NCBI RefSeq assembly: GCF_905163445.1
Contig: NC_053200.1
Coordinates: forward strand, 10,540,001-10,604,000
Length of the DNA stretch: 64,000 nt
Direction: 5' to 3'
Source: Pararge aegeria
Taxonomy: Eukaryota; Arthropoda; Insecta; Lepidoptera; Nymphalidae
Shown here: positions 31,778 through 41,375 of the stretch, one piece after another
Numbering within the stretch: the stretch's first letter is position 1
Layout: every line of letters starts with the position of its first letter
Translations under genes and position numbers: made by a program
Notes under the pieces: generated by a model
The model's input: only the letters and a program-made list of their open reading frames with translations
The model's database searches: none
Told to the model about the DNA's origin: nothing

Positions 31778-34700
31778 CTGCAGAGAAAAACAAAGTTTAG
31801 AATAGAACGATAGTTACAACTGCTAAAATTTCAATAAAGGTAACATTAAAATTACCTGGCTGGAAGACTTCATAACGTAATTTTGTAACAACGTCTGAGA
31901 CAAAATTAGAATCAGCATTTGCAAAAAATGGTACTGAAGCTACAAGTGACCGGCAGTTGTAATTGATGACGTCTTCTCGTAGCTTTTCACTCAGCTCGCC
32001 TAGAATCAATTCCTCATCGAAGAACTTCCCTTGGTATCGGTGTTCGAAGTATTCTGTGATTCTTTGACGCATTTCACGAGGTAGTTTTCGGTATGCCATA
32101 TATTCTTCTACTTGTTTTACCTATGACGTAAATAAGATTAATTAAAAATTTAAAATAAGTATGTCTTATTTTCCATTCACAAGTACACACAAGTATTTCC
32201 ATTGTTAATCCAGTTTACGTTTTAATCCTAAGAAAAAAGTAGGCCCACCCAAATTGATTGTTGATAAAATGTATCGAATTGTGCACTTTAAAATTTTTCT
32301 TCAAGTCTTACGTAGTGTTTGGTTAAACTCTATCTACAAATTGGACATATATGCAAGGCAGATGATGGATTAGTAAGGTATCAAAATATACCAGAACTTT
32401 TTATAGAAATAATATGAAGGATGAAAGCTGCCATGAACACCCACGATTAGTGATAAATTAGTGATATCGCGATACAACAATAAAAAACAATTTAAGTATT
32501 AACTAATGTTGCGCCAGTTATTCATGGAATGAATGGAAGATGTGCTAAAAAATTAAACAGTGAAATAAACAACAACTAAAATATATAGACCACGCAACGA
32601 CCATTCGCTTTATACTCACGTCGAGTTTCTGAAAAAGGCAATTAGAACTTTAGGATTAGTTGTTAAAATGATAGCGGTGACATTGATAACGTTTCAGATG
32701 AAATTACATTATTTATCTGCACAAAATCGAAAATAAACATTACGAATAATGTAGGTATTCAATTATGTATCATAATTATTTGTTTAACCCAGGATTAATC
32801 TAGGTGTTCATAACAGCGCATATTTATAGGTGAGATTGTTGTTTTTGTTGATGTCACATTCTGTTAGGATTGCGTACGAAGATAATTGTATCCAATTAAC
32901 AGTAAATAAATAAAAATTACCTTTTCACGGTATTGTCTTCTTGATGAGTCAAGACTCTGAATAAGATTAGTAGCGTGACCGAGGAATAAGGCATAACAAG
33001 TCGCGCCTGAAATCATGGAGAGCATTGTGAGCCACATGTCCGTCAGCGACTGCGGAGGAAACCGTCCGTACCCGATGCACAGCATGTGGGACATCGCCTT
33101 GAATAGCGCCCAAGAGTATTGTTCGAGCCAAAAAGCATCCTGTAAAACACAAAATAAACGGTGTTTCAAGATAACGGGGAGTGGTAATTAACATTAAAAT
33201 CATTTCTTCATATTCTGATTTGGAACAGTTGGCCCAGACTTGCACCTTTGTTTTCATCTGCCATCTTACGTCTTTGTATCCAATGACACGATTAAAACAT
33301 ATCTTGCATCTACATGCAAGATTAGCTCTACAGTTAAGACTGTGATGGCGATAAAAAGCACGAGTGTGGACACACCTCTTGTTACTTTTCAAAGAATTAA
33401 AACCACGATACTGACCTGTAATTCATTTATTGCTACCCATGAATTTGGAGGAAATCCCTGGAGCATTGGGACGAGAAATTGTAAGCATCCGGACCAGTGC
33501 CCGATTAACAACATCATGCAGATGAGGTTGAATATCCGCATGAACACAGACGCCATATTGAGGAACTGGAGAAAAAACACGTAACATTAATATCACAAAG
33601 TTGGAGAAAGATCGCCTCTAAAGGAAGCCGTGCGGACTGCGCGCGACAAGGACGCTCGAGTTCAAGCATCGCGATGATATCTACCGATGGATTCTTACGA
33701 GTGAGAAATAAAATATGAACGCGTGAGACTTGTTTGTCGAGCGAGCATGCGATCGCGAGGCGGGCCTGCGGGCAGGGCGAGCTCGAGCCGCCGCGGCCGC
33801 GTCCTGCCCGCCGCCCGGCGCGTCCCCGCGCGGCCGCCGGCGGGACGGGGTCGGAAACAGAAACGCCAACGAAAGATAGGAAGCGAAGCGAGCGCAGCGG
33901 TGTAAAGGACGCCGGGCGGCGCCGGCAACATGCTAAGCGGGCGAACGAGCACATGCGCGCCGGCTCGCGCCGACCCTGGTTACCTTAAAAATCAGATTGC
34001 TTTTGGTGTCACCCTTCTTTTTGGCGACGTCGGAGCTGAGCCTTCCCCTTCTTTCCGTGCGCTTTTTTTGAAGATTCTGCAAGATCTAGAAAACAAGCGA
34101 GAAATACGAGATAGTAGGAAGAGAGCCAGGCGCGCCCGGAGCGCGGGCGGGGTCGGCGGTCGGAGACGTCGCGGGGTGTGCGGGGCGGGGCGGGGGGCGC
34201 GTGCGGGCACACAGGATGCACTAACACCGAGACGTACGAGCGGACGCGGGCTAGACCCCTAAGCTACGGGACGCGGCGAGTCGCATGCGGCACCTGCGAG
34301 GCGAGGTCGCGCGAGCCGGCGGGGTCCGCGGCGCCCGGCTCGTCGCTCGGCTGCGGAGCGGGGCTCATCTGCACACAACAGCGTCACTGCGACGGCGCAC
34401 CACCCTCACCTCCCCGAGCTCCACTTCTCACTGACTCTCCGCGCACTACTACTGGGAGGGTTCACCTACTACGTGGCTAATTATCTGGTACATATGTGGT
34501 GCATTATTATTTCATTATTTCGCTTCTATGGTCTTTAAGGGTACTCTAGTGATTCCGTCACTAATATTTGATTTACCGTTATTTTTCCTAAAATCAGTGT
34601 ACATCAATATTTTATTTTCTCTGTTCGGCCTAAAAACGATAAAGTAGGTACTTTTATGGTATTAATGGATCGCGAGTAGTGTTACAATAAAGTTTGCAAT

Positions 34701-37298
34701 GTAATACGAAAGGTCCGGCATCAGCGCATTCTAAAGGCTTTGAAAAGCAGCAAAAAATAAGAAACAAATTGGCAAATCAAATATCACGTGAGTGTGGGGA
34801 CGGTTTGGGTCGGCAGAGGGCAGACGCGGCGAACGCGGCGCGGCGCGGCGCTGGCGCAAAGAAAGAGATAGATTAGACATCTCAAGTGAGAGCGTGCTCA
34901 GGCAGAAAGAAGCTTGCAGAGAAGCAGTAGAGAAGTGCAGAGCGGGACGTGGGGCTCACATACAGTGGAGGGCGGGACAATGGTACAGTAGAGGATTACA
35001 ACAAACTCCAATGACACGTCATTAGGATCGCTACTAACTAGAAACATTTTAGAATTTTTAATAGTAGATTAATATTTTTTGCACACAGTTAAATTTCCAT
35101 TAATATAATTGCCAATCAAACATTACACAAACACTTTTAAAATATATTTATTCCAATATTAAATAATATCATTAAAATTATGTTAGGTGTCAATTCAATG
35201 TTAGTTTATGGTGAGCGTAATGTGTGGGTTAGGGCAGTGTTAGTGGACAAGTAAGTAAAAAAGAGCAAAAAATTCAAAGCTAGAAGAAATGTTGGCTTAC
35301 ATATACTTCCTCCCATTGTGACACATATCTGACGAGCCTGGAAAGTCTTAGCAGTCGTACCAGCGATAAAAGTTTTGCTAACCGTAGTATCCTGAGAGCT
35401 CGACCGGCGTGAAGAATTTGAAAGCTTTCACTAAAATCCTGTAAACATAATCAAAACAATGTTACCACAACGCTTATTACCCCGACCGGTCCTTCTCGTG
35501 GCTTCGCTTATAGAGCTAGAGCACAAAGACTCAAAACCTAACATTTTTAAACATGAGAAGTGTACAAAACATGCATACTTGCTGATACTAACTTAGGTTA
35601 AGGTTTAAAAATATGTCAGCCAAAGAAAAGTGCTGAAGCATTACACTTTACATATCATAAGTATGTTTTAAACAATCATTAATATTTCGAATTAGATATA
35701 TGTTGAATGTTATTCAAGCTGGAATTTTTACAAAATACAGTAAGTATATAAGATTTAACGGAATTTATATATACATGAATTTATATATTTATAAAATAGT
35801 TAATTGCAATATAGTGGCACTTTTCAGACTATAATAAGTTGTTAAAGTTAGTAAAGATACGGCATAAATATTACAATTTGGTCGTGTTGCGTATTATTGC
35901 GTAGTTAATATAAAAACAAACTCTGAATACAATACGTGCTGTATAAGAATATAACAAAAAAAAAGCTAAAACCAATATAAGGTTGATAATAAAATGGCTT
36001 TAAAAATCATGCTTTCAGAAAAATAGATGTTAAAGTGAGAAGGAACAGTTTCAAAGAGTTTTACGTGCATATCAGTAATCATTTGGTGGCATAAGAGAAT
36101 CCAGAAGAAAAGAGTGTGGTAATTTTAAGAACAGATGGTGCACCAAGTTGAAATGTGCTTAATAAAGGCCATAACCCTAGAAAGATAAAGATTTCAGTAT
36201 CCCATACGATCAGAAAATCACCTAAAGATAGTAGCGATGAAGCGAAGAAGGGTAAAATAGAATGACATTACTTCAGATTCATATGGGTTACGAATGATTG
36301 ATTTCGTGCAGCAACATAGTTGTGAAATTGAAAATAAAAATTTAAGATGTATCTAGAGTGCGACAACCAAACCTTTGCAAGGTTTCATAGAAACCTTAAC
36401 AATACGAGAGATAAACCAAACACGAAGGCGCGTTGAACGTTCTCGTGGCAGTTGGGTAAGAATCACAATGAGAAAAAAAAATACCACAAAACAAAAATAT
36501 TCACTATAAATAAAATTAACACCCAAGCTGAAACAGAATCAACAACATAAAAGAGAGATTAAAACTAGTAATAGGAACACGGCCAAATTGCAACGTACGT
36601 TTACCTGATTGAAGATTAGGAATATATAATCTAGTGGTATGCTAGAGATGAGGTCAAGGAAGAACCATGTCCTCAAATAGTGCTTCGCTATTAACTTTGG
36701 ATCTAATATCACTTGTTCTGCATTATCTTGCTGCATAATTCCTGCAAGAAGAAACACGATATATGAAGATTTAATTATTGCCATATCAAATAAAGTTTCA
36801 GTAGTCCAATAGTTTTCATTAGTTTTTTATTATCTTACATTGCTTGTAAATAGGAACTTTTACTAAAAAGAACCGTAAATGCAAAGCAGGCAAAAGAGAC
36901 CTCTTTAGACTATGTCGAAACTATGGAAAAAAATACCTACTGTAGTACTTTTGTTTACAGAGACCAAGATTTTTGGTCGCTGCGGAATAAGTTAATCAAA
37001 ACTTTTCAAATCTCTATCTGATCTTGGGTGCAAATCCTCGGCACGTTATTATGTTTTAGCTAAAGTGTTGCATAATAATAAAAAAAACTCGAACCGAACG
37101 GTTTCTTTTACAATAAGTTTAGCAAAGGGCTGACCTGTTCTAAAATTAACAACGATATCTATAAGAAATATGGTGTCCGATAGACAGTTGAAGGCTATCC
37201 ATCGCGTGCTGAGGTCATCGTTGAAGAAGGAGATGGCGACGGGTAAAATGATGAGGTTGGCCACCAATAACAGTAGCATACAAAGATCCCAGTAGAAT
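31161..37298 (-). CDS. Ih: Hyperpolarization-activated cyclic-nucleotide-gated channel Ih, 3' part (5' exons missing)
   Basis: Constitutive exons on the minus strand: 37298-37135, 36741-36605, 35438-35301, 33565-33416, 33139-32921, 32120-31856, 31777-31161, plus cassette 34076-33984. All phases agree; the seven exons give 562 aa and a stop. Order: S1 FYWDLCMLLLLVANL; S2 CLSDTIFLIDIVVNFRTG; S3 LRTWFFLDLISSIPLDYIF; S4 with Arg/Lys every third residue (ALRILRLAKLLSLVRLLRLS); S5; pore HMLCIGYGRFPPQ with the K-selective GYG of HCN channels; S6; C-linker YRKLPREMRQRI; cyclic-nucleotide-binding domain with FGEICLL and RRVASVRAETY (the cAMP-phosphate Arg). The C-tail is short and Ala-rich. Ih channels carry a mixed Na/K pacemaker current at the plasma membrane of neurons. 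The N-terminal exons before S1 were not found in the window. Confidence 0.95.
31856..32120 (-). CDS. Ih: Ih exon with C-linker and start of the CNBD
   Basis: 88 codons plus one base: VKQVEEYMAYRKLPREMRQR, TEYFEHRYQGKFFDEE, then VPFFANADSNFVSDVVTKL. Phase 1 exit at CCAG|GTAATT. Confidence 0.94.
32921..33139 (-). CDS. Ih: Ih exon with pore helix, GYG filter and S6
   Basis: 73 codons, phase 0: DAFWLEQYSWALFKAMSHML, CIGYGRFPPQSLTDMWLTML, then S6 and the start of the C-linker (SLDSSRRQYREK). CIGYG is the HCN signature filter. Acceptor TTTTACAG, donor AAG|GTAATT. Confidence 0.95.
33416..33565 (-). CDS. Ih: Ih exon with S5 and pore turret
   Basis: 50 codons, phase 0: FLNMASVFMRIFNLICMMLL, IGHWSGCLQFLVPMLQGFPP, NSWVAINELQ. 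Acceptor TTCTCCAG, donor CAG|GTCAGT. Confidence 0.94.
33984..34076 (-). CDS. Ih: Ih alternative 93-nt cassette exon (S4-S5 linker insert)
   Basis: 31 codons, phase 0 on both sides, open throughout: NLQKKRTERRGRLSSDVAKK then KGDTKSNLIFK. The acceptor has a good pyrimidine tract (TTGTTTTCTAGATCTTGCAG) and the donor is AAG|GTAACC. It lies between the S4 exon (ends ..EEVY) and the S5 exon (begins FLNMASV), so inclusion adds a basic loop without changing frame. From memory, insect Ih genes have isoforms with a similar NLQKK..KSNLI-type insert; this was not checked. Confidence 0.75.
34294..34368 (-). CDS. Possible second Ih alternative or alternative first exon (75 nt)
   Basis: 25 open codons starting with ATG directly after TGTTGTGTGCAG: MSPAPQPSDEPGAADPAGSR then DLASQ, and ending at CAG|GTGCCG, phase 0 on both sides. 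A TCAGT initiator-like motif lies upstream on the minus strand (34434-34430). GC-rich DNA has few stop codons, so an open frame is weak evidence by itself; the paired splice-like sites are the main support. Confidence 0.3.
35301..35438 (-). CDS. Ih: Ih exon with the S4 voltage sensor
   Basis: 46 codons, phase 0 on both sides: FQILHAGRALRILRLAKLL, SLVRLLRLSRLVRYVSQWEE, VY. Acceptor TTTACAG, donor TAT|GTAAGC. It ends inside the S4-S5 linker, where the cassette exons would be inserted. Confidence 0.95.
36605..36741 (-). CDS. Ih: Ih exon with S3
   Basis: GIMQQDNAEQVILDPKLIA, HYLRTWFFLDLISSIPLDY, FLIFNQ. Acceptor TCTTGCAG, donor CAG|GTAAAC, phase 0 exit. Confidence 0.93.
37135..37298 (-). CDS. 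Ih: Ih exon with S1 and S2
   Basis: Entered in phase 2 after TTTTCAG: FYWDLCMLLLLVANLIILP, then RWIAFNCLSDTIFLIDIVV. Exits in phase 1 at ACAG|GTCAGC. The missing upstream exon should end in the HPCSDFR-type segment. Confidence 0.93.
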
Positions 37299-39040
37299 CT
37301 GAAAACAAATAGAAACAAAACGTTAGAATATATATTAAGGGATCACTGATATCGAAATGTTCCATTACACTTCTTTATAATTGATGATTTATTATTGTTT
37401 TTTATATAGATTATATATTTGCGTCATGTAAAAAGAGCACCGACGACAGTAAAGTGTTTTGTGTGCTCTTTTCACATATAAATGGCAAGGAATGCTCTTT
37501 CAAGTCTATGTTTCCTGATTCTTTTAACCATGTGCTTTACCGATTGCTACATAACTAAACCCCCTGATTGAAATGTATTTATTTATATTTGGTATGCGTT
37601 TTAATTAAAACCCTACTCGTATCTAATTAACTAAATACATTCGACCATTATTTACTCTTAAAAGTTTCAAAATCGCGTTCATAAATAAAATCGTAAGGTT
37701 GAAGTGATTATTAGCTAGTCAGCAGGCAGTAGCGACAGAGGCTATTATTTGAAATGTTTTTGTCGGTCAGCCGGCACTTTTCGCAATGTGCTCGAAATGG
37801 AGTAAATGACGGTAATTTTACACAATAAGCCAGAGAAATAACCTCGATTACTCCTCTGTCGGTGTAACTACTTGAAATTCGAACAACGTGGTCAATATTT
37901 TTAACCTTTTGACACCAGTTTAGTTATAAATAACGTAGTTATTAGACGTACTAGACAGTACGTCGATTACGCAAACTAAATTCAATGTTGCTTTACTTCA
38001 AATATACCTTCCTATATGAAATTAGTTTACTGGGCCATGTTAAAGACACCAGATACTTTTTTTAAATTTCGTCACATAATATGCAAGCAGCTTTGTGAAA
38101 TATATGACATTAATCTTTAATCTTTTTAAAGCAAATTACATAAATTAGTAGAATTGAAAGAAAATTTAGAAAAGAGACTCCATAAACTTTTTTTTAAGAT
38201 CGTCACATAATATGCAAACAGCTTTGTGGAATAAATGACATTAATCTTTAATCTTCTTAAAGCAAATTACATTGAAAGAAAATTGCGAGATGCACTGGCA
38301 TATAAAAAAGCGAGCTATCATGTGATTTAAGTTCATAGATATTTGTTTTCATTTAAGTTGGAAGCTCTGTTTTAAAAAGGTGTGCTGAGATGTTGGCCGG
38401 TGCTGAATGTTGCTTAATGTTGAGAAAACCTAAACTTTTTATAATCTTAGGAACAGGAAAAAGATTATTTATTCTTGACTATATTTCTAACTAAGTTACC
38501 ACTAAAGAGAATTTTAAATGCGCTTTTCTTAGTTAGTAATTTATGTTTTAGGATACCTATATTGCAAAGTCTATGCGAGATAGGGCGCATCCGGTCATTT
38601 CACGCTCTTAACGTAAATCAGCATTCGTGAATCCTCATCTATTAAATTGATACTTGTTTAGTTATTAGAACTTTCACAAGATTTCGATTCTTTTTTGATT
38701 TTCGAATGCACAGTACTATTTTGCAAACTGAATGAAGGATGGAAGTAAAGAAATACCGAAACTTAGTAATTTAAAAATTCAATACTGTTTATTGACTTAA
38801 TCCAAATTGTATGCAAGACTTTATGTTGTATCATAGAAAGCGAATTATTAGTTTGAATAATGTTAAATCAACATTTTTACGACTTCTATAACCTGGATAA
38901 TGATTTAGTAGTTTAATAAAAATAAGAACAGGTAAACTGAGCTGGGCATAAAACTGATTTTATTGTATGTGGTTATGGCACGATAAATATTTATTTCCTA
39001 TCATTTGGAATTAGAGATTTGTCTATTTCGGTATTTTATG
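37299..39040. other. Upstream of the first visible Ih exon; no gene seen
   Basis: AT-rich sequence, presumably Ih intron. It has a 10-bp inverted repeat around 37435-37478 (AAAAGAGCAC ... GTGCTCTTTT) and a 131-bp duplication at 38070-38285. No exon for the Ih N-terminus was recognised. Confidence 0.5.
38070..38285. repeat. Direct duplication, period 131 bp
   Basis: GTCACATAATATGCAAGCAG, CTTTGTGAAATATATGACAT and TAATCTTTAATCTTTTTAAA (from 38071) recur from 38202 with few changes. Confidence 0.85.
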
Positions 39041-39155
39041 TTCGGGAGGCTTAGACCGTGGCTATTTAGCACCCTATAGACAAAGACGTGCCGCCAAGTG
39101 ATTTTTGATTCGGGGCTTCCAAGCTAGCTTCCAAAGGTTAACTTGCAGCGTAATA
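39041..39155 (+). repeat. SINE B, internal fragment
   Basis: GGGAGGCTTAGACCGTGGCT, GACAAAGACGTGCCGCCAAG, TGATTTTTGATTCGGGG, AAAGGTTAACTTGCAG. Confidence 0.6.
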
Positions 39156-39453
39156 TAAGAAAAAAGTAGCTTGACGAGTTCGGACTATACTTATTATAAC
39201 ATCTGTGGCGCTCGTTTTACCTACAAGTGCCATTAGAAAAGCTGTGACACTATTAATATGCAAATATTAATATTATAATGCAAATAATATGCTGACAGAC
39301 AGCGTCTTCGTTACTTTGGTCTTTGGTCAAACGACTGTAGCTATCTGTGTAGCCCTCGGGTTTAGCACGTACATACACGTGAAGGCCTAAGAACAATCAC
39401 TGTATTATTTTTATTCAGAATGCGAGCTATATCTTTATCAAACTTCGCTATGA

Positions 39454-39497
39454 TCGGTTCAGTCGCTACGCCGTGCTCGGCGTAGCGACTGAACCGA
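39454..39497. repeat. Perfect 20-bp stem, 4-nt loop hairpin
   Basis: TCGGTTCAGTCGCTACGCCG (39454-39473) and its exact reverse complement (39478-39497) around TGCT. GC-rich in an AT-rich setting. Confidence 0.9.
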
Positions 39498-39689
39498 CTG
39501 ACTATTTAGTTAACAAAAGCGGTTTATTCGTTTATACCTCCGCCGAAACGTATCACGGATTCTGTTCCGGGACAAGAAAAAATCGTAAGTGTACCTCCAG
39601 TGGAGTGCTTAGAAGTGCTAAGAAGGAGTGCAAGAGCCTAGCATAGGTACCAATTATATAAACAAACAAATTCAATGCTTTCATTCTGG

Positions 39690-40440
39690 TGCGAAGCGAA
39701 TGTGAAAACGCGCAAATCAAGGATCACTTACAACAGCAAATAATAAATCAGAGTTACCAAAAAGTAAAAGATATTTAAACAACAAATCTTTCTATTCTCG
39801 TAAAATGTCTCTTAGCTCCTAATTACAGCGGTAGTTAAACCATTGGTAATTACTCGTAGGAGCTTACGAGGCAAATGTGGAAGCACGCAAATCAGTCCTA
39901 ATTGCAACTTGACTGCGAACAGTTAATTAAAGAAGAGACAGAAAAGATATTTTAACACAAATGAATAAATAGCCCTATACCAATTTATCAAAAGTAAGTT
40001 TAAGGCATTTTGTTAAAACCAATGTATTTTAAACATTACAAACGATTGTTTATCCGTAGTAATTAAGAGTTAAAGGGCAAATATGGAAACACGCAAATCA
40101 GGCCTAACTGAAACTCGAGTTTCAACAGTTACATAACAAAAGTAGAGGCAAAAAAAACTGCAAGATATTAAAAAAATTCACTGTATTTTATAAATGAGGT
40201 ACTTTAGCAAAAGCGATATTTAATGCTCTGTGATACAAAATGACGAGGCAAATATGAAAATAAGCAAATCAGGCCTACCTGAAACTCGAGTTTCAACAGT
40301 TACATAACAAAAGAAGAGGCAAAAAGTAAGATATTTAGCAAAATCATTGTATTTTATAAATTACTCTAGCAAAAGCGGTATTTAATCCTCTGTAATACAG
40401 AACTACGAGGCAAATATGGAAACACGCAAATCAGGCCTAA
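39690..40440. repeat. Degenerate tandem array, five units of about 160-205 bp
   Basis: The core GAGGCAAATATGGAAACACG CAAATCAGGCC recurs with GCAAATCA at 39712, 39887, 40093, 40264 and 40426 (spacings 175, 206, 171, 162). The last units also share CTGAAACTCGAGTTTCAACA GTTACATAACAAAAG and TTGTATTTTATAAAT. No coding content. Confidence 0.8.
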
Positions 40441-41224
40441 ATGCAAGCCAGAGCTCGTGCACGTCAGCGGATTTAGCGAGAGGCTTTTGTTTGTGTTTCA
40501 TTTTAAAATTTAATCCTGAGCTAGAATAGGCTGCAGACTTGGCTCCATTCATATCGATTGTCAACGACGAAACATTGTACATACCACTGCTATATTGTTT
40601 AATTTTCTAATTTACGTGTGGTTTAGTATTTTTGTCTGTGACTGAAATTATACATAGATTATGACAGCATTTCTTCAGATCTATATGAAAATGTAGAAAA
40701 CTGGCCGTAGGATTTAATGATTATAATTAAAAAAAACCGCGACACAAAATTATTTCCCTTTTAATAGAGTGTACATTATTTTAATGGTCTTTTTAATGGT
40801 CTGGTCCTTTCATTTCATACCCATATTAAGAGAACTGTGAAAAATGTGTGGTCCGCCATTTTGGACCGATTTTCATTAAACATAGCTAACTTGGTCCTAA
40901 TTTACCTTTCGAACAAAAAAAAAAGGCAGATACACACGCACACACAATCATACGGTACGTAAAACTTATAAAATCGCGTCGTTTTTGCATCGGGGTTAAA
41001 AAACAGTTAAGCTAATAAGGCTATAATATTTAGCATTTGATATCAAACGAACGCAAAGAATTTTTTTCTTCTAGAGGGCTTATTAATTCTATCAAACTAA
41101 AAATTTGTAGTAAATATTGCTAGATTAAAACCTGGTTGGGTGCCGAAAACCGTTCATTCAACTCATTACTGACCTTTTACAAGTATTGTATTTTAATATA
41201 ATTGGGATATAAGTATGCTTACTC

Positions 41225-41375
41225 TATAAGCACTTTTGCAACCTCAAGTCTGTCAGTTTGTAGCGACACTTTCCACCGGTTTGTAGGGCAGACTCTAGCG
41301 AGAAGAAGCTGGCAAGACACTTAGCAGTTCCTCTTTTCCAACATTAACAATTTGCAATTTAAAATTCATTTTCCT
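41225..41375 (-). repeat. LINE-type 3' end, minus copy
   Basis: AGCACTTTTGCAACCTCAAG, TCTGTCAGTTTGTAGCGACA and GCGAGAAGAAGCTGGCAAGA are the reverse complement of the 15752-15940 element, followed by ACATTAACAATTTGCAATTT. Confidence 0.6.

Larger units (their letters stand above)
33600..34480. other. GC-rich island inside the Ih S4-S5 intron
   Basis: A block of strongly GC-rich, CpG-dense sequence (densest about 33770-33850 and 34120-34360) in an AT-rich region. It contains the 93-nt cassette exon and the 75-nt candidate. Long open frames here on both strands are expected from composition and are not called. It could be a splicing-control region or an internal promoter. Confidence 0.6.

Noticed and set aside
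33514..33954. Long open frames on both strands in the GC-rich Ih intron
   Set aside because: GC-rich DNA has few stop codons; the frames are compositionally biased (Arg/Ala/Pro), overlap each other and the real S5 exon, and show no domain.
39690..40440. A CRISPR-like array
   Set aside because: Repeats are degenerate, spacing varies from 162 to 206 bp, there are no short uniform spacers, and the context is eukaryotic.
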